A stretch of 64,000 bases of DNA from Candidatus Firestoneibacteriota bacterium (GTDB lineage Bacteria > Oederibacteriota > D2-FULL-39-29): the NCBI GenBank assembly GCA_026388015.1, contig JAPLKO010000063.1:34856-98855 (forward strand), in the 5' to 3' direction. Position 1 is the first letter of the stretch; every line of letters begins with the position of its first letter. Under the pieces are notes generated by a model, which saw only the letters and a program-made list of their open reading frames with translations, was not told the DNA's origin and did not search any database. Position numbers and translations under genes: made by a program. Shown here in pieces: positions 16,071 to 26,600 of the stretch.

Positions 16071-17597
16071 ATGGATTTAACTGTTTTTAGTCAGATGATT
16101 CTGTCTATTCTATTGATCTTGCTTAATGGATTCTTTGTCCTTGCAGAATTTGGCATTGTTAAGGTACGCCACACTCAGCTTAACAGTCTGATTATTCGCG
16201 GAAATAGAAATGCCAAAATCACTCAAGAGATTATAAGCAAATTAGATTACTATCTAAATGCCTGTCAGCTTGGAATAACTATAGCCAGTATCGGATTAGG
16301 CTGGATTGGAGAACCGGTTGTAGCCAGAGTAATCGAGTCTTTACTGCCGGGTCTGCTATCCGGAAATACATTGCATGTAGTATCATTTGCAATTGCATTT
16401 GCAGTTATCGCTTATTTACATATTGTTCTGGGAGAACTTGTCCCAAAATCTATAGCAATAAGGAAACCATTGTCTTCAGCTCTTTATTCTGCGATACCTC
16501 TCTATGTTTTTTCTAAAATCTTTTTTCTGCCACTCGTTATTTTAAACAGAAGTTCAAATCTGATATTAAGAATGATAGGGGTTCCCCCTGAAATGACATA
16601 CCATATAGCATATTCTGAAGAGGAATTCAGGGCGATTCTTTCAGAATCTCAAGAACAAGGTAGTTTTTCATTAAACAGGCTTTTTATAACAGAAAATGCT
16701 CTTAATTTCGGGAAAATAACCGTCTCCAATATAATGACTCCTATTGAAAAAATGGCTGTGCTTTTTACAGATATTCCATGGGAAGAAAATTTAAAGATAA
16801 TTATACAGTACAAAAGAAGCAGATACCCCTTGTGTCAAGGAGATAGGAACAATATACTTGGGTTTGTTCATTTAAAAGATATATTAATATCTAATTTAAA
16901 GATGGAAACTTCTGATAATCTGAGAAATATATTAAGGCCGATATACTATATAAAGCCAAACATGCTATTAGAAGACTTGTTGAGGGAGTTTCAAAAAAGA
17001 AAGATTCAAATAGCATTGATAAATTCTGACAAAGGGCAGGCAATAGGTTTCCTTTCATTTGAAGACATTGTTGAAGAACTGATAGGCGAAGTACAGGATG
17101 AATTTACAACGGAAACATTTATGCATTTATCTGATCTAATAAATAAAGATGGGATAGTCTCTGACTTGGGAGCAACTAGTAAAAAAGAAGCCATCAATAT
17201 ATTGATAAAAAAAGCCGCCGTTTTATATCCGGAACTTAATGAAAAAGAATTGGTGGATGAAGTATGGAAAAGGGAAGCGATGTTATCAACTGCTATTGGC
17301 AGAGAATTGGCTATACCGCACGCCAGAGTAGCTGTGTCTAAGTCCATCATCGTGTTCGGAAGATCAAAAAAAGGTATAGATTTTAGCGCTCCCGATCAAC
17401 TTCCTGTAAAAATAATATTTCTTGCAATAACTCCGTCATCTACACCAATAATGCAGTTACGAATTCTGGCAAAAATCGCAAAAGTCTCAGAGAGTTCTAT
17501 ATTTAAACAAAAACTGATGGAAGCGAAAAACGAAGCTGCAATATTTAATGTTATCAGATTAGCCGACTTCTCGTATCCTGTCGAGACAAATTTATGA
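16071..17597 (+). CDS. DUF21 (CNNM/HlyC-type) membrane protein fused to CBS pair and PTS EIIA-2 domain
   Basis: 508 residues in three parts. About 1-180: DUF21 membrane domain with four hydrophobic helices and the GELVPKS signature at 121-127, as in CorB/CorC/YfjD-type Mg/Co transport proteins. About 200-335: CBS pair (TVSNIMTP... and FLSFEDIVEELIGE), expected to bind adenine nucleotides. About 360-500: a PTS EIIA type-2 (mannitol/fructose/PtsN) domain with the phosphorylation motif AIPHARV, His417. The usual CorC_HlyC C-terminal domain is missing, replaced by EIIA. AAAGGA lies 10 bases before ATG. The fusion suggests ion transport gated by phosphotransfer; no other PTS gene is in the window. 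Confidence 0.88.
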   Translation: MDLTVFSQMILSILLILLNGFFVLAEFGIVKVRHTQLNSLIIRGNRNAKITQEIISKLDYYLNACQLGITIASIGLGWIGEPVVARVIESLLPGLLSGNTLHVVSFAIAFAVIAYLHIVLGELVPKSIAIRKPLSSALYSAIPLYVFSKIFFLPLVILNRSSNLILRMIGVPPEMTYHIAYSEEEFRAILSESQEQGSFSLNRLFITENALNFGKITVSNIMTPIEKMAVLFTDIPWEENLKIIIQYKRSRYPLCQGDRNNILGFVHLKDILISNLKMETSDNLRNILRPIYYIKPNMLLEDLLREFQKRKIQIALINSDKGQAIGFLSFEDIVEELIGEVQDEFTTETFMHLSDLINKDGIVSDLGATSKKEAINILIKKAAVLYPELNEKELVDEVWKREAMLSTAIGRELAIPHARVAVSKSIIVFGRSKKGIDFSAPDQLPVKIIFLAITPSSTPIMQLRILAKIAKVSESSIFKQKLMEAKNEAAIFNVIRLADFSYPVETNL

Positions 17598-17855
17598 AAA
17601 GAGTAATTGGGCCTTGAATGCATCCGAATTCTATTATTTTTGGTTAGGATGCCACTCTCCTGAGTGTTCAGTTAAAACAGATATTCAACTGTATTGACTT
17701 TTTTATTAATTTAAAAGGATTTTCTAAAACAAAATATTATTATTTTTACAAAATTTGAAGGAAACAAGTGGCAAGAAATTGGCAAGAAAGCAAAATCATC
17801 GCTTAGTGCAAAATTGGCTTGTTAAAACTCTTTATAGATGTTATTATATTTTAAA
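17598..17855. other. AT-rich gap before tRNA-Gly
   Basis: No gene seen. It contains the right copy of the 20-base repeat and runs of A/T. In one frame the repeat reads WQEIGKKAKSSLSAKLAC followed by a stop, possibly a lost integrase C-terminus; this is speculative. Confidence 0.4.
17770..17789. repeat. 20-base direct repeat, right copy
   Basis: Identical to 11809-11828 (GGCAAGAAATTGGCAAGAAA); lies 66 bases before the intact tRNA-Gly. Confidence 0.5.
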
Positions 17856-17930
17856 GCGGGCGTAATTCAGTGGTAGAATGCCACCTTCCCAAGGTGGACG
17901 TCGAGGGTTCAAGTCCCTTCGCCCGCTCCA
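17856..17930 (+). tRNA. tRNA-Gly (anticodon CCC)
   Basis: 75 bases with encoded CCA. Acceptor GCGGGCG/CGCCCGC, D-arm ATTC...GAAT, anticodon stem CCACC/GGTGG with loop TTCCCAA (anticodon CCC, reads GGG), T-arm GAGGG/CCCTT around TTCAAGT. All stems pair. Its 5' half is duplicated at 11651. Confidence 0.96.
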
Positions 17931-18037
17931 TAATATTGTTTATCGCTTTGGAAGAACATCTGTAAAATATCCTCGAAAATGCCCCTTTTTATAGTGAAAA
18001 ACTGCATAAAAATATAAAAAAAATAGGACTTTTTTTC

Positions 18038-18089
18038 TTGACAGCAACTACCTATAGTAGTATATTAAAGCCGTCGCACAATGGGTAGT
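18038..18089 (+). promoter_or_regulatory. Promoter and possible operator of nrdJ
   Basis: TTGACA (18038-18043), 17-base spacer, TATATT (18061-18066). ACTACC (18047-18052) in the spacer and GGGTAGT (18083-18089) downstream of the start site form an inverted pair, spaced like paired repressor sites. They do not match the NrdR box well, so the regulator is unknown. Confidence 0.5.
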
Positions 18090-18156
18090 ATGTATTTTGA
18101 AAAATAAGATAATTTAAAAAACTGCGAAAGGCAGTGAGATTCATAGGGGTGACAGA

Positions 18157-20550
18157 ATGATGCAAAAAACATTTTTAGATGATGAGTCCAAGACTACCCA
18201 AGAGGGGGCAGGGAAAGAAGATAAAAGAAAAAGGATTTTGCCGGAACTAAAACTTTCTCCCAACTCGTTGACGGTGCTCAAGAAAAGATATTTGAAAAAG
18301 ATAAACGACAAGGAAACTGAAAAACCCGAAGAAATGTTTTGGCGTGTGGCCGAGAACATTGCCCAGGCGGAAAGAAAATATGCTCCGATGATGTCTCCGG
18401 ACAGGCTGAGAGAAATCACGGAAGAGTTCTACGCGCTTATGGTCAATATGTATTTCCTGCCCAACTCCCCGACACTTATGAATGCGGGACGCGACCTCCA
18501 GCAGCTCTCTGCCTGTTTTGTTCTTCCGGTGGAAGATAAGATGGACGGGATATTTGAATCCATAAAAAATGCGGCGCTCATCCATAAGAGCGGCGGCGGT
18601 ACGGGCTTTTCTTTTTCGAGACTCAGACCCAAAGACGACAAAGTAAAATCCACGGGCGGCGTGGCAAGCGGACCGATATCTTTTATGAAAGTATTTAATG
18701 CGGCCACTGAGGCCGTGAAACAGGGCGGCACGCGGCGCGGCGCCAATATGGGAATTCTTTCCGTAGAACATCCCGACATTTTAGAGTTTATAACCGCCAA
18801 GAGCAATACCGGAGAGCTCAATAACTTTAATCTTTCTGTTGCGATCACCGATAAATTTATGGGCGCCCTTTTAAAAGATGAGGAGTACAATCTTTTAAAT
18901 CCGCACACCGGAGAGCCTTTAAAGAAACTGAAGGCAAAAGATGTTTTTAATTTAGTTGTAGAGAATGCCTGGAAGAACGGCGAACCGGGAGTCATTTTTA
19001 TTGACAGGATGAATGCGGATAATCCTACTCCCGCGCTCGGAAAAATTGAGAGTACAAATCCCTGCGGAGAACAGCCGTTGCTCCCTTATGAGGCTTGCAA
19101 TTTAGGTTCGATAAATATGGAAAGAATGGTTACGACTAAAACCGGAAAGGCGGAAGTGGACTATGAGCTTCTCCGGGACACCGTTAAGATGTCCGTACGT
19201 TTTCTGGATGATGTTATAGATATGAATAAATACCCTCTTCCAGAGATTGACGCAATGGTCAAGGCTAACAGAAAGATAGGGCTCGGCGTTATGGGCTTTG
19301 CGGATATGCTGATAAAAATGGGGATACCTTACAACTCGGACGCGGCGTTAAAAGAGGGCGAGAAAATAATGAAGTTCATAGACGAAGAATCCAAGAAAGC
19401 TTCGGCAGTTTTGGCCAAGGAACGAGGGCCTTTTCCTAACTTTGAAAAGTCAATTTACAGCACCTTTATGCCGATCCGAAATGCCACTACCACAACGATT
19501 GCTCCTACGGGCACGCTTTCTATAATTGCTAATGTGAGCAGCGGTATAGAACCTATTTTTGCCATCTCCTATATAAGAAACGTGATGGACGGCACCAAGA
19601 TGATAGAAGTCAATAAGATTTTTGAAAAAATCACAAAGGAGCGGGGAATTTTCACGGATGCGCTCATAGAAAAAATTGCGGAGAAAGGCTCCATTCACGG
19701 CATGGAAGAAATACCGGAAGACGTAAAAAAGCTCTTTGTAACCGCGCATGATGTAGTGCCGGAATGGCACGTTCGTATGCAGGCGGCCTTCCAGAAATCT
19801 ACCGATAATGCGGTGAGCAAGACGATTAACTTCTCTCATGAGGCGACAAGGGACGATGTACGCACGGCGTATGTGCTTGCTTATAAAGAAGGTTGTAAAG
19901 GCCTGACAGTTTATCGCGACGGAAGCCGGGATGAACAGGTTTTAAGCACCGGGGCTACCTCTACTTCAGCTTCAGTTCCGGTTGCCAGCTCTGCGCCTTT
20001 AACAAAAGACGGAAGAGTCAAAATAATCCCGCGTTCAAGACCCTCTATGACTATGGGCGTTACCCAGAAAGTAAGCACCGGGTGCGGCAGTCTGTATGTT
20101 ACTATTAATTCCGATGAGAAAGGTCTCTGTGAAGTATTTGCGCAGATGGGCAAGTCCGGAGGCTGCGCGGCCTCCCAGTCCGAAGCAGTGAGCCGCTTGA
20201 TTTCTTTAACCCTCAGGGCCGGTATAGATATAGAAGCGGTCTTAAAGCAGATAAAAGGTATCCGCTGCCCGTCCCCTCTTTGGGATAAGGGGAATATGGT
20301 GCTTTCTTGTCCGGATGCCATTGCAAAGGCAATAGAAAGATTTATTCAGTCCGGAGGAGTCACCAGAGCCTCTGCCTCTGCCAAGTTAAATGCGCCTGCC
20401 TCCTCTGTAAAGAAAAGCGAGCTGGAAATGCCGAAAGTAACAAACGGAACCAAGGAGCTTGCAGGTATGTGTCCCGATTGCGGGAATATTATTGAATATG
20501 TAGAAGATTGTGTGCTTTGCAGGTTTTGCGGCTACTCAAAGTGCGGCTGA
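18157..20550 (+). CDS. nrdJ: Adenosylcobalamin-dependent (class II) ribonucleoside-diphosphate reductase
   Basis: 797-residue enzyme reducing ribonucleotides to deoxyribonucleotides with B12 radical chemistry, independent of oxygen. Seen: LSACFVL (about 115-121) with the first active-site Cys; NPCGEQPLLPYEACNLGS (about 300-317) with Asn, the thiyl Cys, catalytic Glu and the partner Cys; PTGTLSIIANVSSGIEP loop. The C-terminus has a TSCP-type domain (VSTGCGSLYVTI...GGCAASQSEA) and ends in a four-Cys zinc ribbon (CPDC...CRFC), typical of NrdJ. Two adjacent ATGs (18157, 18160) follow a weak GGGGTG. No class I or III reductase is in the window. Confidence 0.96.
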   Translation: MMQKTFLDDESKTTQEGAGKEDKRKRILPELKLSPNSLTVLKKRYLKKINDKETEKPEEMFWRVAENIAQAERKYAPMMSPDRLREITEEFYALMVNMYFLPNSPTLMNAGRDLQQLSACFVLPVEDKMDGIFESIKNAALIHKSGGGTGFSFSRLRPKDDKVKSTGGVASGPISFMKVFNAATEAVKQGGTRRGANMGILSVEHPDILEFITAKSNTGELNNFNLSVAITDKFMGALLKDEEYNLLNPHTGEPLKKLKAKDVFNLVVENAWKNGEPGVIFIDRMNADNPTPALGKIESTNPCGEQPLLPYEACNLGSINMERMVTTKTGKAEVDYELLRDTVKMSVRFLDDVIDMNKYPLPEIDAMVKANRKIGLGVMGFADMLIKMGIPYNSDAALKEGEKIMKFIDEESKKASAVLAKERGPFPNFEKSIYSTFMPIRNATTTTIAPTGTLSIIANVSSGIEPIFAISYIRNVMDGTKMIEVNKIFEKITKERGIFTDALIEKIAEKGSIHGMEEIPEDVKKLFVTAHDVVPEWHVRMQAAFQKSTDNAVSKTINFSHEATRDDVRTAYVLAYKEGCKGLTVYRDGSRDEQVLSTGATSTSASVPVASSAPLTKDGRVKIIPRSRPSMTMGVTQKVSTGCGSLYVTINSDEKGLCEVFAQMGKSGGCAASQSEAVSRLISLTLRAGIDIEAVLKQIKGIRCPSPLWDKGNMVLSCPDAIAKAIERFIQSGGVTRASASAKLNAPASSVKKSELEMPKVTNGTKELAGMCPDCGNIIEYVEDCVLCRFCGYSKCG

Positions 20551-20632
20551 TGTTTAATGGTACAGATTATGAAGAGCCGACACGGGTAAAATGAAGCGAA
20601 GGGGCTGCGAATAACGGAAAAAAAATAAAATA

Positions 20633-20658
20633 GGGCGGTTTAAGAGACCGCCTTTTTT
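20633..20658 (+). terminator. Intrinsic terminator after nrdJ
   Basis: GGCGGT (20634-20639), 7-base loop, ACCGCC (20647-20652), then six T. Strong rho-independent shape. Confidence 0.88.
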
Positions 20659-20811
20659 ATTGGGAAAAGACGGCGTGGTTACTGTTTTAGTCTGTTGACA
20701 ATGTAATAATTAAAGATTATAATCAAATTGAAAATTATATTTGTATTGGAAAGATATTGTAGTGTCTTGAATTGCTGCAAGAATAAGTTAAGGGATTTTT
20801 GGAGGCTGGCT

Positions 20812-23640
20812 ATGAAAAGAAAAAAGGGGTCTATTCTCGTACTTTCAATGTTTGTAATGGCTGTGCTTTTATTATTTGGCGGAATTATGTTAGAGCTAAC
20901 CCTTACCAATATAATGATGATAACAAAAGAGGGGGGAGCCGCCAAGGCCTACTGGATTGCTTATGCGGGTATCAGCAAGAAAAGGCATGACCTTAAAGAA
21001 TTTTATTTTCAGAATCAGATGGGCTACGAGGAAAACGTTTTTGGCGGGACTCCTGATCAAGACAGCGAGGGAAAGTATAAAATAGGTTCTGCAACGTTGA
21101 TAGGACAAGGCTTTCATAAAACTATTCTTGTCTCGCTGGGGGAGTATAAAGAGAATAAAAGCAGTGAAGAGGCCAGTCACAAAAAATGTATTTATGGCAT
21201 AGTGAGTATGAACACCCCGAGCGACTTTCTCCATTTCTTTGAAGGACCAAATAGGTTGATCCAAAACAGAAGTGCGGGCATTGATGGTCGTCCTTTTATT
21301 CATGCAGGGGCTATTCATGTAAACGGGGATATACAGGTGGGATCCGGCTTTACTACATCAGATATGATATTTGCTAAATCATCAGAGGATTATGGTCCTG
21401 TCCTTAGCGCTTCCGGCACCATATACAGTTATAATAGTAATTTTAACAAAGTCTGCAATACGTCCTTCGGTCAACTGCAAATAAATTTCCCTTTTAGTTT
21501 TAATTACGGTAATTTTACCGATTTGTTTTATTCAAAAAAGGTCGGTACAGGGCTTATTTGGCCCGGAAGCATAGAGACAGGCCCTGTTCCGATAGATAAT
21601 GAAAAGTTTTCAACAAAGGTAATTGTTTCCGCCGGAAAATCTGCCAGCGGGGAGGAATATTCTTATGATCTCTTGCAGGATAAAAGAAACGGCGGCATTA
21701 AGATAAGCGTACCCACAATGAAAGACATATCAAAAAGCAGTTTTCTGGATGCGGCGCTGGATCCAAACTGGATTATTGAAGATTATAACTGGTCAAACCC
21801 TGCGGCGAAGACATACACTATTGTTAATGATAGTGTAACGTCAAGTGAATATTTTGACGGAACACGGGGCAGGGCTACTTATTTTCTGGGAAATCTGCAA
21901 TTTGGAGGCAGTAATGGCCCAAAAGTGTCATATGCCGGTATTCCCGGCATAAATCCAAAATACATTAAGTTTCCTTACCTTCAAAGCCCGGAGACACGTT
22001 ACGATTATACGCCCGGCTTACCCGCGCAGATGTACCCACCGTTTCTTAACGATAGAAGCGGAAAATTTTTTGAGTTTAATACATATAATCGAGAAATTAA
22101 GCTGTATAAATGGGGTGGCGATTTAAGCGCTTTTACTTCCGTAGAAAATCTCAATATAGGAAAAGGATTAATCTGGGGTAACTTTTTCTTCAGAGAAGAC
22201 CCCAAGTTTGACCCCAATACAGGCGGGACAAAATGGTACGGCACATATTCTTCCCAGCACCTAAACCTGGCAAGCATAGTAACCCCCGGCACCGGGATTA
22301 CTACGTATCCAAAAATTGACGGCTCGGGCAATGTTACTTACAATGTGTATGATGGCTTAAGCGCCAATCCTAATAATGGTACCAGGCCTTTTGACTTAAT
22401 TGCACCGATTATTTTAAAAGATGACGGCGGTCCTTATAGAGAAAAGGTTGTAGTGGGCGGAGAGCTTTGGACCCGGGTGGAAAGTTTATCCGGTACCGGA
22501 ATTACAAATACTTCCAAAGTATATACCGTGAATTTTAACAGCGGAGACATCACTTTTGGAAACGACACTAAAGGTGCAAGGCCAACCGGAAATATTATTG
22601 CTCGCTGGACGCACGGCTTTCATGTACTGGATGGCTCGGGACAGCCGGCTATAAAGGTGTATATTCATCCACCCTATCCGGTTGTAGAAATAGACTTAGA
22701 CAAGATAGATGAAAGTAACTGTCCCAAATACTTAAAAGATCCCGACAACCCAAATAAATTCGGAATTATTTATTCTAAAATACCTTTGGTAATTCGGGGT
22801 AAACCCAAGGTGCCGGTTACGATTTTTTGCGAAGATAGCGTCCATGTAGGCCCGGTAAACTCTGCAATTTTGAATGACAATCTGGATATAATGATGCCTT
22901 CAGCGAGCACCGAAGAAGACGGGAGAGAGTTCTGCCCTGTCGGAATTATCACAAAAAAATACTTCTTTTGTGATTTCACTTATGCGCCGGTAATTAATCC
23001 GGTTAAGTATAACGGATCTGATCCAACAGTCGGGATTGTGGATAATGCTTTTAATTTAGCAACAGGGGACTGGTTGTTTGCTTCCTATAAATTGCTGACG
23101 CACAACAAACTCTATTTATCTTACCCCTGGGCCAGTGATACTTTAAAATATGATGATTGGCAGCAAACACGAAGAGCCAATGAAAATTTACAGTTTACCA
23201 GGTTCTCTATGGGAGGGATATTACCACAGAGAGGCATTCAGGGTTATCGTGATTATTATCATTATAACCTGGAAGGCGTCGGTAACTTAGACAGTTATAA
23301 ATCTATCGGTTCTTGTTATTCTAGTTACGACGCTGACTACGTGAGAAAAGTTACCAACAACTATCATGACTGGAGAACGACGGTGGATTCCAACTATCTA
23401 CAGTATTTTGCAGAATATTATTACCCGAGCAGTTTTAGATATTGGGATGCCGATAGACCTTTTACAAGCGGTCCGCCTCAGCATATCCCAATGTCAATTA
23501 AGACAGAACATATTTCCGGCGGGGGACGAGAAGAAGCTCAAACATTTTTTACGGAACTACACAATGTCATACAAGCCAATTCAACCTATTCTATTGAGCT
23601 TGCAGATAAGATAAATAAGTTAATAGAAACTATAGAATAG
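20812..23640 (+). CDS. Large PilX-like type IV pilus-associated protein
   Basis: 942 residues. The N-terminus KKGSILVLSMFVMAVLLLFGG is a short basic stretch and a long hydrophobic helix, followed by AYWIAYAGIS, which matches the PilX/pilin-like pattern (AxxLAxAGI). The remaining 880 residues are Tyr/Gly/Asn-rich beta-type sequence without a family I recognise; no repeats are obvious. ATG 20812 is chosen because GGAGG ends 6 bases upstream and the hydrophobic helix begins right after it; an in-frame upstream ATG at 20728 has no ribosome site. It is directly followed by the surface protein below, so the pair may build a cell-surface structure. No other pilus gene is near. Confidence 0.65.
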   Translation: MKRKKGSILVLSMFVMAVLLLFGGIMLELTLTNIMMITKEGGAAKAYWIAYAGISKKRHDLKEFYFQNQMGYEENVFGGTPDQDSEGKYKIGSATLIGQGFHKTILVSLGEYKENKSSEEASHKKCIYGIVSMNTPSDFLHFFEGPNRLIQNRSAGIDGRPFIHAGAIHVNGDIQVGSGFTTSDMIFAKSSEDYGPVLSASGTIYSYNSNFNKVCNTSFGQLQINFPFSFNYGNFTDLFYSKKVGTGLIWPGSIETGPVPIDNEKFSTKVIVSAGKSASGEEYSYDLLQDKRNGGIKISVPTMKDISKSSFLDAALDPNWIIEDYNWSNPAAKTYTIVNDSVTSSEYFDGTRGRATYFLGNLQFGGSNGPKVSYAGIPGINPKYIKFPYLQSPETRYDYTPGLPAQMYPPFLNDRSGKFFEFNTYNREIKLYKWGGDLSAFTSVENLNIGKGLIWGNFFFREDPKFDPNTGGTKWYGTYSSQHLNLASIVTPGTGITTYPKIDGSGNVTYNVYDGLSANPNNGTRPFDLIAPIILKDDGGPYREKVVVGGELWTRVESLSGTGITNTSKVYTVNFNSGDITFGNDTKGARPTGNIIARWTHGFHVLDGSGQPAIKVYIHPPYPVVEIDLDKIDESNCPKYLKDPDNPNKFGIIYSKIPLVIRGKPKVPVTIFCEDSVHVGPVNSAILNDNLDIMMPSASTEEDGREFCPVGIITKKYFFCDFTYAPVINPVKYNGSDPTVGIVDNAFNLATGDWLFASYKLLTHNKLYLSYPWASDTLKYDDWQQTRRANENLQFTRFSMGGILPQRGIQGYRDYYHYNLEGVGNLDSYKSIGSCYSSYDADYVRKVTNNYHDWRTTVDSNYLQYFAEYYYPSSFRYWDADRPFTSGPPQHIPMSIKTEHISGGGREEAQTFFTELHNVIQANSTYSIELADKINKLIETIE

Positions 23641-23697
23641 ATGTTAACCGGGCAGAAAAACACAGGGTTTGCTTTTTTAAAACTAAAGCGAGGTGTA

Positions 23698-26600
23698 ATG
23701 AAGAAAGCGCTAAGGATGCTTTTATTATCTTCTTCCGCAAAAGTATTTTTCAAGTTTATTTTAGCAGCGGCTTTGTTTTCAGGCACAGCCGGAGCAGCTG
23801 TGTTTGAAGTTGGAAGCGGAAAGACCTTTCCCACCGTAACTGCCGCTTTCACAACGGCCGGTACAGGCGTGACAGCAGTAGCCGGGAGTACGGTTTTCGT
23901 TACAGGGCACATGATAAAAATCTACCCGGGTACGTACACCGAGAGCATTACCATCCCAATAACTCTTAACCCCACTTCCACGAAACGTCTAACAATTACC
24001 GGTGTAGATGCAAGCGGAACCCCTCTTACCTCCTACGCCGCCGCCACTTCTACTCTTACTATCACCAACAACGGCGCAACAAGTGTTTTCACTTCAGATG
24101 TACGTAATGTTACTTTTAGCGGGCTTACCGCTGGAACCGGAATATCTGTAAGCGCCAGCACTGCTTCAAATAATACGGTAGAATACTGTTCTATTTTCGG
24201 GGAAAGGTACGGTACATGGGCAAGCGTAGGTGCAGCGGGTAATTTTAACGTCAGAAACTGCGAAGTATCTACAAGCTTTATTACTGATTCTACCGGTATA
24301 TATATTAGAGGCGGCGGATTAGTTGAAAATAACTTTATTAACAATGTACAAACTGGCATTTATGTATATACCTCTGACGCTTCGGTGATAACTATTAGAA
24401 ATAACTATATAAAAGATATACGTGCTGCAAATAACGGAAACAGCGTCGGAGTACAACTTTATAATGCGTACGGAACGACACAAGTTTACAATAATCTTAT
24501 TACAAGAGCTTCAAATCTACAAAGTGGATATCCATATTCAATAATGATTGGTAGTCCTCAAATTGGAGCAACATACCTAATCTACAATAATACAACGGTG
24601 GGCCATGGTGGTAGCTCCTTTGGTGATTACCGCTTGACCCTCCTCTCAACCAACATTGTTGCTATAAAAAATAATCTTTTGTTTCCAAATAGCTCGAGTG
24701 TGGGTATTCAATTATCTCTTACTCCAACTACTTGTAGTATTAATAACAATTGGGTAAGTAATGCCACTAAATGGGGTAGAATTGAAAGTACTGATTATAC
24801 CTTTGCATCGTGGCAAGGGCTCGGCAATGACGCAAGTTCAAGTACTATAGCTCCGAGCCTTGTAAATCTGACAAATTTAAAAACAACTTCGGCAACTGCG
24901 GATGATGCAAAATTGGCTTCAGATTACACTGCCACTCCGGGCGCGGATTTAAGCGCAATATTTACAACGGATTATTTTCAAACGCCCAGATATGCGCCCT
25001 GGAAGATTGGTTTTCATCAATATTTGGGCAGCTCGACAGTGTTAAGCGTTACTCCCTCAACAGGGACAAATAGTTCAAATACAAGCATAACTATAACAGG
25101 CAGTTCCATTATAGTGGTCACAGCTTTAACCATAGCAAATAGAAATATCACGGGATATACGGTGATTCCGCCCTCTCAGATAATGGCTTCAGTTCCTTCC
25201 GGCATAGCGGCAGGCACATATAATGTGGTGGTAGCTACAGAAGCAACAAATTCTACATGCGCTCAGAAGTTTACGGTAACTAACACTACTCCGGTTTCAG
25301 TTACCAATATCACTCCGAGTATTGCCGGAAGAGACAGTACCACAGAGCTTACCATATACGGTTCCGGTTTTTTTGGAGGGAGCACCTCTACTTCTGATAT
25401 TACGGCGATAAAATTGACAGACAACGCCACCGGCACTACTATTGTAACAAATATAACTATCGGGAGCGTTGTGAGCGACACCCAGATAAATACCTGTTTA
25501 ATTCCTTCCGGTGTTGTTCCCGGAAGTTATAATATCAGAGTTTATACTACCGGAGGATCTAACAGCAGTATAACCGGTTCGAAAAGGTTAACAATCGTCA
25601 TTAACCCTACTGTAACAGCGCTATCTGCAACCGTCGGCGATAATGCGGCAGCCAAAACCGTGAATATTTCAGGTACCGGTTTTTTTGGCGCCGGGGGAGG
25701 GAGCAGTTCTGATGTTGAATCAATAAAGCTGGCAAGCGCTAATGGCTTATTTATAAAAAATATAACACCTATCCCTGCGGATATAACTGACTTGACAATT
25801 CGGGGGGCCGTTTTTCCCTCAGGGCTGCACGCCGGCACCTATAATGTGCGGGTGGCCACCTCTACCGGGGGAAGTAACTCTACAAGTACGCAGACGTTTA
25901 TTGTAACTACCGGTATTGTTCCTCAGGTTACAGGTGTTGTGCCGGGAATCGGCAATAGACTGGCTGCAAATACTATAAGAATAACGGGAAGCGGTTTTTT
26001 TGGAGGAACAAGCGAACACGACGTGCGACTTATCAGACTTTCTGACGGCGCCTCTACACAAATAACAATAGGTACCGCCACCTCTGACTCAACCATCATT
26101 AATTGCGTGGTGCCTGCAGGAGTAAGTGTCGGCACTTATGACATTCTTTTGACTACAGGGTCGGCAACCCAGGCTACCAGCTCAATAAAATATACAATAA
26201 CCTCTTCGACAGAAGTCACAAACCTTTTTCCTGGAACGGGGCTAAATTCACTGGATGCAACAGGGGTTACTATCAAAGGCAGATTTTTCACCGGGGAAGG
26301 AGCTAATGTGGCCTTGTCGGGCCCTCAGGAAATACCCTATATATTTCATAACTTTATTGATAGTGAGACAATTAACGGGGTCGTAATACCCGCATGGATT
26401 CTGCCGGGAACTTATGATGTTAGGGTAACTTCCAGTATGGGCACTAATCTTACCTCTGCCGCAAAATGGATAGCTACGGCGGCGCCGCCGACGGTAAGCA
26501 GTATTTCCCCCGGGCAAGGCAGTAATGTTAATCTGACTACGGTAACCATAACGGGAACAGGTTTCTACGGCGGGACAGTAAACATGCCCAACGTAACCAA

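Noticed and set aside
20728..20811. 28-codon N-terminal extension of the PilX-like protein
   Set aside because: No ribosome site at 20728; GGAGG and the hydrophobic signal begin at 20812.
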